Source of the DNA: UMGS1387 sp045540015
GTDB taxonomy: Bacteria; Bacillota; Clostridia; Oscillospirales; CAG-382
DNA: 64,000 bases
Assembly: GCA_045540015.1 (NCBI GenBank)
Contig: JAZQGP010000049.1
Coordinates: 37,595-101,594 of the forward strand
Reading direction: 5' to 3'
Positions 52,902 to 59,904 of the stretch are shown here, in pieces. The notes below the pieces were generated by a model that was not told the origin of the DNA, made no database searches, and saw only the letters and a list, made by a program, of their open reading frames with translations. Position 1 is the stretch's first letter, and every line of letters begins with the position of its first letter. Made by a program: the position numbers and the translations under genes.

Positions 52902-53040
52902 TTTTAACTCCGTTTTTTCAACATAATTCTATGGCAAAAGGGTATACTACCCCACTAAAAAACAATTATTGTTCATTATAACACAAATTCTGCCGCGGAA
53001 AAACCCCAAGGCAGAATTGTTTTAATATTATTTACAATCA

Positions 53041-53106
53041 CACGCTTTCTTGAAAGAAAGCTTAGCAAAGAACTTTTCATCGGTGAAATTGAAGTTTAAA
53101 CAACTT
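53041..53106. repeat. Dispersed palindromic repeat, copy E
   Basis: It contains GCTTTCTTGAAAGAAAGC, TTAGCAAAGAACTTTTCATC and a perfect GTGAAATTGAAGT ... ACTTCAATTTCAC hairpin. It runs directly into the 48-bp tandem repeat. Confidence 0.78.
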
Positions 53107-53262
53107 CAATTTCACATACTATCTCTAACCGATATAATCAGAATTTAAAAAATCAATTTCACATAACCTCTCTAACCAAGAGAATCAGAATTTAAAAAAT
53201 CCAATCTCACATAACCTCTCTAACCAAGAAAATCAGAATTTGAAGAAATTCAATTTTACATG
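53107..53262. repeat. 48-bp tandem repeat, about 3.3 copies
   Basis: Units beginning CAATTTCACATA start at 53107, 53154, 53202 and 53251 (periods 47, 48 and 49). Each contains CTCTAACC and AATCAGAATTT. With copy E this explains most of the 460-bp gap between lon and the next gene; 53263-53342 shows nothing further. Confidence 0.88.
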
Positions 53263-53342
53263 AGTGCATATTGGTGCAAATTCTGAAAACGAGGTTGTTT
53301 AAATCTTGTTTTCATCAAGATACACACTTGTGCCGATTTTAC

Positions 53343-53370
53343 AACTCCTAACTCCTAACTCCTAACTCCT
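53343..53370. repeat. Heptanucleotide repeat AACTCCT x4
   Basis: Four perfect 7-bp copies overlap the 3' end of the neighbouring minus-strand gene. Its stop codon (53362-53364) and last three residues are encoded within the repeat. Confidence 0.9.
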
Positions 53371-54039
53371 AATTTCCAATTTAACCACTCCGTCTGCTTT
53401 ATCTGTCGGCACAACAAACACGCTCGGTCCGTACCTTACATCGCTCAGCACACCGGGATCGGTAAAAAACGCAAGTCCTCGCGGAAGAATGCAAAAGTTG
53501 TTCACGCTGAACGCCTGGCGCATACGCTTTTCACAGTCGCCGTAGTATCCGAAAGCAGGATTTCTGCTGTTTCTTCTGACACTTTCCAGAACCAGCTCAC
53601 GAAGATACGAAACACTGCTTCTGTCAGTCTTTACAAAGTGCGATGCAGGAAGCACACACATTTTTTCCACCGACCACGTATGAGCAAAGCGTGTTCCGAA
53701 AGCATTCTCGCCGTCATTTCCCGAAACGTCCACAATTACACATATGTAATTTTCGTCGCAGTAGGACACACTGTAATTCATAACAGCCTCAGACAGCCGT
53801 CCTGTCTTGCCCTTCTTTGAGTATGCTTTTCGAGAGAGAGTTCTGTGACAAAACCTACTGTATCTCTCAGCCGCAGACTTGTAAAACGCATTCATACGCA
53901 TAAGCACTCTTTCAAATCGGCTGTCCTTCGGCGAAAAAACAGGGTATCTGAGGTTTTCTCTCAGCACCGAGCTTTTGCGGTATTGTATTTCCTCCGTTAT
54001 GCACTGCGATTTGACATCAAAAAAGCCGTCATTCTTCAT
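53362..54039 (-). CDS. DUF3298-like (RsiV-type) protein
   Basis: This 225-residue protein resembles the DUF3298 region found in RsiV-type anti-sigma factors. Its features are an early VKSQCITEEIQYRKSS strand pair, the central VMNYSVSYCDENYICVIVDVSG and LPASHFVK segment, and the C-terminal ILPRGLAFFTDPG ... SVFVVPT. No TM helix or signal peptide is present, so it is not itself a membrane anti-sigma factor. I start at the internal ATG after GGAGG; the 61-codon upstream extension is repeat-like. It stands alone, its role unknown. Confidence 0.65.
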   Translation of the reverse strand: MKNDGFFDVKSQCITEEIQYRKSSVLRENLRYPVFSPKDSRFERVLMRMNAFYKSAAERYSRFCHRTLSRKAYSKKGKTGRLSEAVMNYSVSYCDENYICVIVDVSGNDGENAFGTRFAHTWSVEKMCVLPASHFVKTDRSSVSYLRELVLESVRRNSRNPAFGYYGDCEKRMRQAFSVNNFCILPRGLAFFTDPGVLSDVRYGPSVFVVPTDKADGVVKLEIRS

Positions 54040-54272
54040 TTTGCATTCCTCCATATACGTTGTCATCAAAGTATATGCAAAACAATGAGGAATTAGAAAT
54101 GAGAAATAATGAATAAACGAAGAAATCCGCAAATACGCGGATTTCCAACAGAATTGTTTATAATTGTAATACACTTTAAAATCAAAAACGCAGTAGTTTC
54201 GCATTTTTTGTACTTTAGACATTAATGAAGAAAACCGCAGGTTTTCGACCTTAATTCCTCATTCCTGATTTC

Positions 54273-55004
54273 TTACTTCTTGTTCTCCGGCTTTTTGCTT
54301 TTCACAAATGAAAACTTTGATTCAGTTCCGTGAGCAAGCCTCGAAAGATTCGCTCTGTGCTTGACAATTACGAGAAGCGCCATGAGAAATGCAAACAAGA
54401 ACGCAAAGCCCTTGTAGGGAATGTAGGAGTTTGTTCCGAAATATGTATAAAACGTGAGAAGCGGAAACACTGCGGCAGAGAGAACCGAACCCAGTGAAAT
54501 GTATCTTGAAAGAATAACAGTAACTATAAAAACTCCGAGCACGCAAAGAAATACAAAGGGATTTAGCATGAGAATAACCGCCGCTGCCGTTGCAACACCT
54601 TTTCCGCCCTTGAAGCCATAAAACACAGGGAAAACATGACCTACAACACAGAAAAGTCCCGAAAGATATCCGCCAAGCACTGCACCCATTGCAAAGCAGC
54701 CGATTGCAACCGCCGCAATACCCTTTAATATGTCGCCGAGTATTGTGAGAAATGCCGCTTTTTTACCATAGGTGCGCATCATGTTTGTTGTTCCGGCATT
54801 TTTGCTGCCATGATTTCTTATGTCCTCGCCGTACATTTTCTTTGACAGAATGAGCGCAAAGTTGAAAGAGCCGAGAACATATCCTATAAGAGCACAGAGA
54901 ATAATCCCTGCAATAAAAAACGCCGATGCAAATCCTCCGCTTGTCTTTTCCATTATCTGCGGAATTATTCCGTTCAAGTATGTATAGCTGATTTTTTCGA
55001 GCAT
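54273..55004 (-). CDS. plsY: Acyl-phosphate:glycerol-3-phosphate acyltransferase
   Basis: This 243-residue membrane enzyme makes the first acyl transfer in phospholipid synthesis. Motif 1 GSFNFALILSKKMYGEDIRNHGSKNAGTTN (described at about 43-72), motif 2 FYGFKGGKGVATAA (about 128-141) and motif 3 RYISLGSV are present, with about five TM segments. It is longer than the usual 200 residues because of a charged N-terminal lead (MLEKISYTYLNG) and a lysine-rich tail. The start is taken after GAGGTC. Confidence 0.93.
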   Translation of the reverse strand: MLEKISYTYLNGIIPQIMEKTSGGFASAFFIAGIILCALIGYVLGSFNFALILSKKMYGEDIRNHGSKNAGTTNMMRTYGKKAAFLTILGDILKGIAAVAIGCFAMGAVLGGYLSGLFCVVGHVFPVFYGFKGGKGVATAAAVILMLNPFVFLCVLGVFIVTVILSRYISLGSVLSAAVFPLLTFYTYFGTNSYIPYKGFAFLFAFLMALLVIVKHRANLSRLAHGTESKFSFVKSKKPENKK

Positions 55005-55094
55005 TTTCACTGACCTCGTTTCGTGATGGGATTGCTTTACGGATAGTATTGTAGCATATTTTTGAGGGATTTGCAAGAGAAAACATAAATAATT

Positions 55095-55260
55095 GTGCTG
55101 TAAAAAAGTGAAATCGAAGTAGTTTAGTCTTCGATTTCACCGATAAAAAGTTCTTTGACTTGTTTTCTTAAAACATAATTACGCACTTATGTGAAATTGA
55201 AGTTGTTTAAACTTCAATTTCACCAATAAAAAGTTCTTGCTAAGCTTCTTTCAAGAAGCG
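55095..55260. repeat. Dispersed palindromic repeat, copy F (two hairpins)
   Basis: Two related hairpins are present: GTGAAATCGAAG ... CTTCGATTTCAC (about 55110-55141) and GTGAAATTGAAG ... CTTCAATTTCAC (55193-55224). Each is followed by AAAAAGTTCTT. The second continues to GCTTCTTTCAAGAAGC, abutting the next gene's stop codon. Confidence 0.8.
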
Positions 55261-56697
55261 TCATGAAAAGAATACAAGCGGAATAAGTCCAACCTCGGCT
55301 CTGCCGTCGTTGGTAATCTCAAGTACGCCTCTGTTCTTCGCGTCAACCTTTTCACCTGTCTTTATTTTGCAGATAACGGTTGTGGGAGTTGACCATCTGT
55401 AAACCGTCGGGCAAACCGTTGAAGGCCCTTCAACAGTCCAGCCTTCGGGAAGCAGCCAGCGAAGACTGAACTGCTTTTGAGAGGGAAGCTTGTATCTTAG
55501 AGTAACCTTTGCTTCAATCTCGTCATTAGGCTTTACGTCAGGCTCACGGTCAAACTCAACAATTGCCTTGACAATCGTGAAATCGTATTCATAGTGATAG
55601 GGCGAACGCGATGAGAGCATGTCGGCAAAATAGCTTCCGCGAAAACGTTCTATTTCTTCTGCAGGTGCATCTGATGCCTCATCCGTAATACACACAGGCT
55701 GGAGGAACATAGTAAGTGCGTGTGTTTCAAGAATCATATCGGTAAGTCTTGTGCAGGTAAGCGGAATAGAATTTCCGAGTGCACCTCTGTTAACGGCAAC
55801 TGTAACAATTCCGTCTCCTATGTATTCCTGCCAGTCGGTGGGAATCACCTTTGTTCCGCCGATGATACCGAGAATTGCACCTGCTGTAGCCGCAGTACAG
55901 TCAGTGTCGTCTCCGCAGTTGACAGCGAGAATAAGCGACTTCTTGAAATCGCCCTCTCCGTAAAGCAGACCGATTATTGCATATGACACGTTTGCAGGTG
56001 CCTGGAACCAGCCAAGCTCAGGGTCATCAAGCGCCATGTTTGTAACAATTTCTCTCGCCTCAAGCCAGGTCTTTCCCGAGTCGTATGCATCGCATACAGC
56101 CGTGATTGACTTGTAGAATCGGCAGGTGGACGGTATCTTTGAAAGACCTATCTTTATAAGCTCGCGTATGTCGCTTATTACAAACGCCGCACTTTCAAGA
56201 GCCGCAACAAAGATTGCCGCATACGTGCCTTCGCCCATACCGTGGTCAACACAGGCATCCTGATAGGAGTAGTATATTGCCTTTTCAATGTTTGCAGGAT
56301 ACAGGCACGCCCATACCTCAGTTCTTATCCACGCACCGTTTGAATGCTTCCAGAAGTTTTTGTATTCACCGCTCATAGGTGCAGAAAGTCCGTGAACCAT
56401 GTTTGCCTTGCACACGCCGTATTCGTTCCAGAAGGGTGAAATGTATTCCATCCAGTATTCGCCGAGAACACGGGCATCAAGCTTCTGCGGGCCAACCTCG
56501 CGCATAGCCTTGAGCCAGATAAGCTGAAGGTCAAGGTCATCGTTAGGAAGAGGATTTCCGGGAGGTGAGTTGTAGCCGCTGATGTCATTTATCTGGCGTT
56601 TACCCTCATATGGAGTGCCCAGCGTTCCACCGATGTTTTTTCCGAGCCAACAACCGTATATCTTGTCGCGAAGCTCGTCTCTGTTAAGCTTAATCAT
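55261..56697 (-). CDS. ADP-ribosylglycohydrolase family protein with C-terminal Ig-like domain
   Basis: This 478-residue protein has the all-alpha ADP-ribosylglycohydrolase fold (about 1-330). The paired acidic metal sites PNDDLDLQL (about 51-59) and NCGDDTDCTAATAGAILG (about 255-272) bind the two magnesium ions in ARH enzymes. An Ig-like beta domain follows (about 375-478, VEFDREPDVKPNDEIEAKV). Family members remove ADP-ribose from proteins or small molecules; some act on other N-glycosides. No partner ADP-ribosyltransferase is visible nearby. It has no signal peptide. Confidence 0.88.
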   Translation of the reverse strand: MIKLNRDELRDKIYGCWLGKNIGGTLGTPYEGKRQINDISGYNSPPGNPLPNDDLDLQLIWLKAMREVGPQKLDARVLGEYWMEYISPFWNEYGVCKANMVHGLSAPMSGEYKNFWKHSNGAWIRTEVWACLYPANIEKAIYYSYQDACVDHGMGEGTYAAIFVAALESAAFVISDIRELIKIGLSKIPSTCRFYKSITAVCDAYDSGKTWLEAREIVTNMALDDPELGWFQAPANVSYAIIGLLYGEGDFKKSLILAVNCGDDTDCTAATAGAILGIIGGTKVIPTDWQEYIGDGIVTVAVNRGALGNSIPLTCTRLTDMILETHALTMFLQPVCITDEASDAPAEEIERFRGSYFADMLSSRSPYHYEYDFTIVKAIVEFDREPDVKPNDEIEAKVTLRYKLPSQKQFSLRWLLPEGWTVEGPSTVCPTVYRWSTPTTVICKIKTGEKVDAKNRGVLEITNDGRAEVGLIPLVFFS

Positions 56698-56744
56698 TGT
56701 AATCCGCCCTTTCTTTTCGGGAATCTTTGTCCCAGTCTGCTTTT

Positions 56745-56773
56745 ACATTACCACATTCAAACACACTTGTCAA
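56745..56773 (-). promoter_or_regulatory. Promoter of ADP-ribosylglycohydrolase gene
   Basis: The -35 is TTGACA (56773-56768) and the -10 is TAATGT (56750-56745), with a 17-bp spacer. Confidence 0.65.
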
Positions 56774-56817
56774 CGCTTTTTCCACAATTTTTAAAACTAT
56801 TCTTTTTTATAATAAAT

Positions 56818-57915
56818 TCACCCCTTTGCAAGCATTGCTCCGTTTGCAGAGCCAAGCCCCGTACAAAAATCCCAGCCTGTGCTCGCACGGAATTTTGTGC
56901 TTGCTCCGAGGGTGATGTCGTTGAAATAATACTGCGGCTTTGAATACGAAGTGCCGCCTGCAATAGCATAAAAATATCCTGAAAGATTCGACTTGTCAAG
57001 AGAGGGCGGATTTTTCTCTAAAATATGCGAGCATAGACATGAGCCGAGAGCACAGCAAAGGCTTGTTCCGTTTGCCTTTGTAAATCCTTTTCCCGAAATA
57101 TACGTGCAAACGGGGATATTCGACGGCAAACACATGCAAAAATCAGGACACGCACGCATTTCTCCCGACATGTCTGAAATGCCTTTGAAAATCCTCTGAT
57201 GAGCCGGTGCTTTTTCGTACTCCGACACACCTCCCGAACAAAAAGGCGATGCATATTCAAGCCCTGTTCTCTGACCGGTTTTCGGGTTTACCCTTGAATA
57301 GCTCTGTCCAATGCAAATAACACCGGCACTCGACCCCGGAAAGAAAACTCTCGTGCAATCATTGCCGGATGCTGCCACAAACACAGTTTTGCCGCTCTTT
57401 TGCGAAAAGCTCCTTGAAAGCTCTTTCTGACCGCGAAATTCATCACACCCAAAGCTCATGCATACAACATCGGCATAAAGCTCGTCGCTTGCATAGCAGG
57501 CACAAAAGGCAAGGTCTTTTATGCTGTCTGTGGGTGAAAACACGGCAAAAAGCTCGGCTTTGGGACAAAACGCTTGTATCCACTGCGAGCAGAGCGAGCT
57601 TTCGGCAGTCCAGCTGTCTGTAAAATAAGAAGGTGTACCAAGAGGATAATGTACGCTTATTCTGCGCAAATCTAACAAGTATGTGCGGCAAAACTCGTCA
57701 AGGTCATCCTGCAGCGTCGGTGAGCCGAAAGCACAGACAAATGCAATTTTTGTTCCCTGTCCCGACAGAGTGCGGTCAAACCGGCATAGCTTTCCTATAA
57801 TATACGGGGATGCAGTATCAGAATCCGTTATTGCAATGTGTTCGGACGGCGAAAACGGGAACGCAAACGGATACGAAAGCGGAAAAAACGGCGTTGTGGG
57901 CGTTTCTTTTGTCAT
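56818..57915 (-). CDS. Sedolisin-like (S53) protein lacking the catalytic Asp
   Basis: This 365-residue protein matches the core of sedolisins, acid serine peptidases with a Glu-Asp-Ser triad. Glu105 is present (TAESSLCSQW) and the Ser is in NGTS (S285). The C-terminal calcium-site segment NDITLGASTKF ... GWDFCTGLGSANG is typical. The expected Asp, four residues after Glu, is Cys109, so normal activity is unlikely. Unlike most sedolisins it has no signal peptide or propeptide and is rich in cysteine. It is an isolated gene with a GGAGG start. Confidence 0.78.
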   Translation of the reverse strand: MTKETPTTPFFPLSYPFAFPFSPSEHIAITDSDTASPYIIGKLCRFDRTLSGQGTKIAFVCAFGSPTLQDDLDEFCRTYLLDLRRISVHYPLGTPSYFTDSWTAESSLCSQWIQAFCPKAELFAVFSPTDSIKDLAFCACYASDELYADVVCMSFGCDEFRGQKELSRSFSQKSGKTVFVAASGNDCTRVFFPGSSAGVICIGQSYSRVNPKTGQRTGLEYASPFCSGGVSEYEKAPAHQRIFKGISDMSGEMRACPDFCMCLPSNIPVCTYISGKGFTKANGTSLCCALGSCLCSHILEKNPPSLDKSNLSGYFYAIAGGTSYSKPQYYFNDITLGASTKFRASTGWDFCTGLGSANGAMLAKG

Positions 57916-57962
57916 AAAATATAACCTCCATTGGTATTTACTTATATTTTATGCAAAAGCAT

Positions 57963-57995
57963 GATAAAAGGGACTGCGTGGCAGTCCCCTGAGTT
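57963..57995 (-). terminator. Terminator-like hairpin downstream of the GNAT cassette
   Basis: GGGACTGC ... GCAGTCCC is followed by TTTTAT on the minus strand. It resembles the hairpin at 12900-12935. Confidence 0.6.
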
Positions 57996-58063
57996 TTGCA
58001 TAGATCCTTTCACACTACTTTTTAGCTTTGACGAGATTGTACATAATGATGCAGCAATTTGCA

Positions 58064-58262
58064 AGAAGTAATATCAGTGAAATATTTGCCTCATGGCAAA
58101 TGTGAAATAATTCGCTTTGCGAATTGTGAAATTGAAAGCTTTCGCTTTCAGTGAAATGAAATAAATCCTCTCACGCCCGCAGGCATATCACATGGCGCAG
58201 CCATATTTCACGCACGAAGTGCATTTCACAAATCCTGCAAGGATTTATTTCGTTAAAAAAAG
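58064..58262. repeat. Hairpin array 1 (GTGAAAT / ATTTCAC spacers)
   Basis: There are seven short hairpins with unrelated stems: ATTTGCC-GGCAAAT (58084-58101), AATTCGC-GCGAATT (58109-58125), TGAAAGC-GCTTTCA (58133-58150), GCC-GGC (58175-58184), ATGGC-GCCAT (58192-58204), GCAC-GTGC (58212-58222) and AAATCC-GGATTT (58230-58246). They are separated by a constant heptamer: GTGAAAT in the left half, ATTTCAC in the right half. AAATAAATCC (58159-58168) pairs over a distance with GGATTTATTT (58241-58250). The flanks of the 435-bp gap (57996-58060, 58263-58350) hold nothing else I can name. Confidence 0.9.
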
Positions 58263-58350
58263 CTCCTTTTCAGGTGCTATGTGCTTTCTGCGAAAGACCG
58301 CGCAAACGGTGCGTAAAGGCAGGTAAAAAGCGTAATTTGATGCGTAAAAT

Positions 58351-58848
58351 TCACTTTCCAATAAACGCATTTACAAAATCCTTGTAGCTTCCTCTGTAAA
58401 AATAAGAATTACAACTTTTATTCATACCAACTTTTTTAAGTCCAAAGCGTTCAAGTATTCCTTGGGACCGTACGTTATTCTTATGAGAATAAGCTTCAAC
58501 AAATTGCATATTTTTATGTAATTGATCAAAAAACCAAATAAAAAACAATCTGAATAAACCTGTTCCTTGAAAGTCAGGTATAATTTGAATTTCCTGCATC
58601 ATAAAAATTTTATCGTGTTCACAAAACTGAAAATATCCGACAATTTTGTCATTGTTATGCATAAGAACAATTTGCCGAGCAGTTTTATGCATGGCAGGTA
58701 ATATATTGTCGTACCATATTCGGAAGTCATCTTCATAGGTGTTCCCGGTTGGAGCAATAACATTCATATTGGAGTGCAAAATATCAAACAAAAATGGTAA
58801 GGTGTTTTCTATAAATTGTTTGTCAAGGTAGGTGAAACGATACTTCAT
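58351..58848 (-). CDS. GNAT-family N-acetyltransferase
   Basis: This 165-residue single GNAT domain transfers an acetyl group from acetyl-CoA to an amine. Motif A is QIIPDFQGTGLFRLFF (about 90-105), the core of the CoA pyrophosphate site. Motif B is NNVRSQGILERFGLKKVG (about 127-144). The substrate is unknown. Its start overlaps the stop of the four-helix-bundle gene as ATGA, so translation is coupled. AT-rich codon use and the bracketing hairpin arrays suggest it is cargo of an accessory cassette. Confidence 0.88.
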   Translation of the reverse strand: MKYRFTYLDKQFIENTLPFLFDILHSNMNVIAPTGNTYEDDFRIWYDNILPAMHKTARQIVLMHNNDKIVGYFQFCEHDKIFMMQEIQIIPDFQGTGLFRLFFIWFFDQLHKNMQFVEAYSHKNNVRSQGILERFGLKKVGMNKSCNSYFYRGSYKDFVNAFIGK

Positions 58849-59198
58849 TTTTGGTTCGCCTTTGCGGTTTTGCAGGAGGCGATCAGCAACCTACGGATAT
58901 TACCGCACAGCTTTTCGGTGTATTGATATGTAGAACTGTCAATTCTTTTGGTTTCATACATCAACTTCAACCAATAACTTGTCTCGTTGGATTCTTTCAA
59001 TGCTATTTCTAACTTTGCAACAAAATCTCTCTTGCTCTGTGCATACTGCGCTTCGTGAATATTTGCACCAACAGATGTACCTGCTCTTGCAAGCTGGTCG
59101 GTCATATAGGAACTTTTCGGTGCAGTTACACTATCAATAAGATTTACAATAGCAACTGCGAATTCAAAAGATAAGTCAAGCAATTTATTTTCTGACAT
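58845..59198 (-). CDS. Four-helix-bundle protein (S23 / Avd-like family)
   Basis: This 117-residue protein carries the family signature MTDQLARAGTSVGANIHEAQ, then SKRDFVAKLEIALKESNETSYWL, across four amphipathic helices. Relatives are the 23S rRNA intervening-sequence protein and Avd, the accessory protein of diversity-generating retroelements; both are basic nucleic-acid-binding pentamers. No reverse transcriptase, template repeat or rRNA is in this window. I start at the ATG after AAGGTG; the longer frame runs through hairpin array 2. It is coupled to the GNAT gene and bracketed by hairpin arrays. Confidence 0.9.
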   Translation of the reverse strand: MSENKLLDLSFEFAVAIVNLIDSVTAPKSSYMTDQLARAGTSVGANIHEAQYAQSKRDFVAKLEIALKESNETSYWLKLMYETKRIDSSTYQYTEKLCGNIRRLLIASCKTAKANQK

Positions 59199-59220
59199 AT
59201 AAGCACCTTCTTTAGATAGT

Positions 59221-59248
59221 ATTATATCATAATTTGTTGCATTTTCAA
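59221..59248 (-). promoter_or_regulatory. Promoter of four-helix-bundle/GNAT pair
   Basis: The -35 is TTGAAA (59248-59243) and the -10 is TATAAT (59226-59221), with a 16-bp spacer. The -10 sits in TGATATAAT, which contains the array's own spacer motif. Confidence 0.65.
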
Positions 59249-59418
59249 TGATGTATCGCCTGCAGCGATATGATATACGGATTGCGCCGTATGATATATT
59301 TGCTTTGCAAATATGATATAATATCCGTTCCGTCATATGCCGAAGGCATATATCACCGCTCACAGAGCTATATCATATCGAAGATATATCACCCGTTCCG
59401 TAAGGAACGGATATCATT
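59249..59418. repeat. Hairpin array 2 (TGATATA / TATATCA spacers)
   Basis: There are seven hairpins with unrelated stems: TATCGC-GCGATA (59254-59270), ATACGG-CCGTAT (59275-59292), ATATTTGC-GCAAATAT (59296-59314), ATATGCC-GGCATAT (59335-59351), GCTC-GAGC (59358-59368), ATATC-GATAT (59375-59387) and CCGTTCC-GGAACGG (59393-59410). They are joined by TGATAT on the left and TATCA on the right. ATATCCGTTCC (59321-59331) can also pair with GGAACGGATAT (59404-59414), repeating the plan of array 1. Confidence 0.9.
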
Positions 59419-59450
59419 GAAAAAGCACTTGCTTTCGCAAGTGCTTTTTC
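59419..59450 (-). terminator. Terminator of the tRNA-Thr/tRNA-Tyr unit
   Basis: The perfect 13-bp stem GAAAAAGCACTTGC ... GCAAGTGCTTTTTC lies immediately after tRNA-Tyr, with a T-rich 3' arm on the minus strand. Confidence 0.88.
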
Positions 59451-59451
59451 A

Positions 59452-59536
59452 TGGTGGGGGATGGTGGATTCGGACCACCGAAGTCAGTGACAACAGATTT
59501 ACAGTCTGCCCCCTTTGGCCGCTCGGGAAATCCCCC
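59452..59536 (-). tRNA. tRNA-Tyr (GTA)
   Basis: This class II tRNA has a long variable arm. The acceptor GGGGGAT pairs with ATCCCCC, the anticodon loop is CTGTAAA with GTA, and CCA is encoded. Confidence 0.97.
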
Positions 59537-59563
59537 AACTATTGAATTTTGCAGGAAAATTCA

Positions 59564-59639
59564 TGGAGCTGGTGAAGGGACTTGAACCCCCAACCTGCTG
59601 ATTACAAATCAGCTGCTCTGCCAATTGAGCTACACCAGC
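59564..59639 (-). tRNA. tRNA-Thr (TGT)
   Basis: The acceptor GCTGGTG pairs with CACCAGC. The anticodon stem GCTGA-TTTGTAA-TCAGC carries TGT, the T-loop TTCAAGT is seen, and CCA is encoded. It lies 27 bp upstream of tRNA-Tyr on the same transcript. Confidence 0.97.
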
Positions 59640-59694
59640 ATCTATGCCCTTTACAGACAGAGTTTTTAACGCTCTGTTCCCTGCGACGTTTGAT

Positions 59695-59723
59695 ATTATA
59701 ACACAACGAAAAACGTTTGTCAA
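59695..59723 (-). promoter_or_regulatory. Promoter of the tRNA-Thr/tRNA-Tyr unit
   Basis: The -35 is TTGACA (59723-59718) and the -10 is TATAAT (59700-59695), with a 17-bp spacer. Consensus at every position. Confidence 0.9.
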
Positions 59724-59904
59724 TACTTTTTTTCATTTTTTCTGTTTTTTTCTTAATTGACAAACTTTTCTTTATTTTGCGGTTGTATTTGTGCAAAAGT
59801 GTTATAACATAAAGTACAAAAACATCACGTCATTTGCGTTCTCATATATATCGGTGCCCGGGAAACACACAACGCTCTGTCATACTAAATATACAAAACA
59901 TTTT

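Noticed and set aside
58845..59198. Diversity-generating retroelement (Avd-like protein)
   Set aside because: No reverse transcriptase, template/variable repeat pair or target protein is visible in the window.
58845..59363. 172-residue version of the four-helix-bundle protein
   Set aside because: The extra 55 residues are translated hairpin array; a good ribosome binding site precedes the internal ATG at 59198.
58064..59418. Hairpin arrays as CRISPR arrays
   Set aside because: The constant part is only 6-7 bp and the variable parts are palindromes, unlike spacers.
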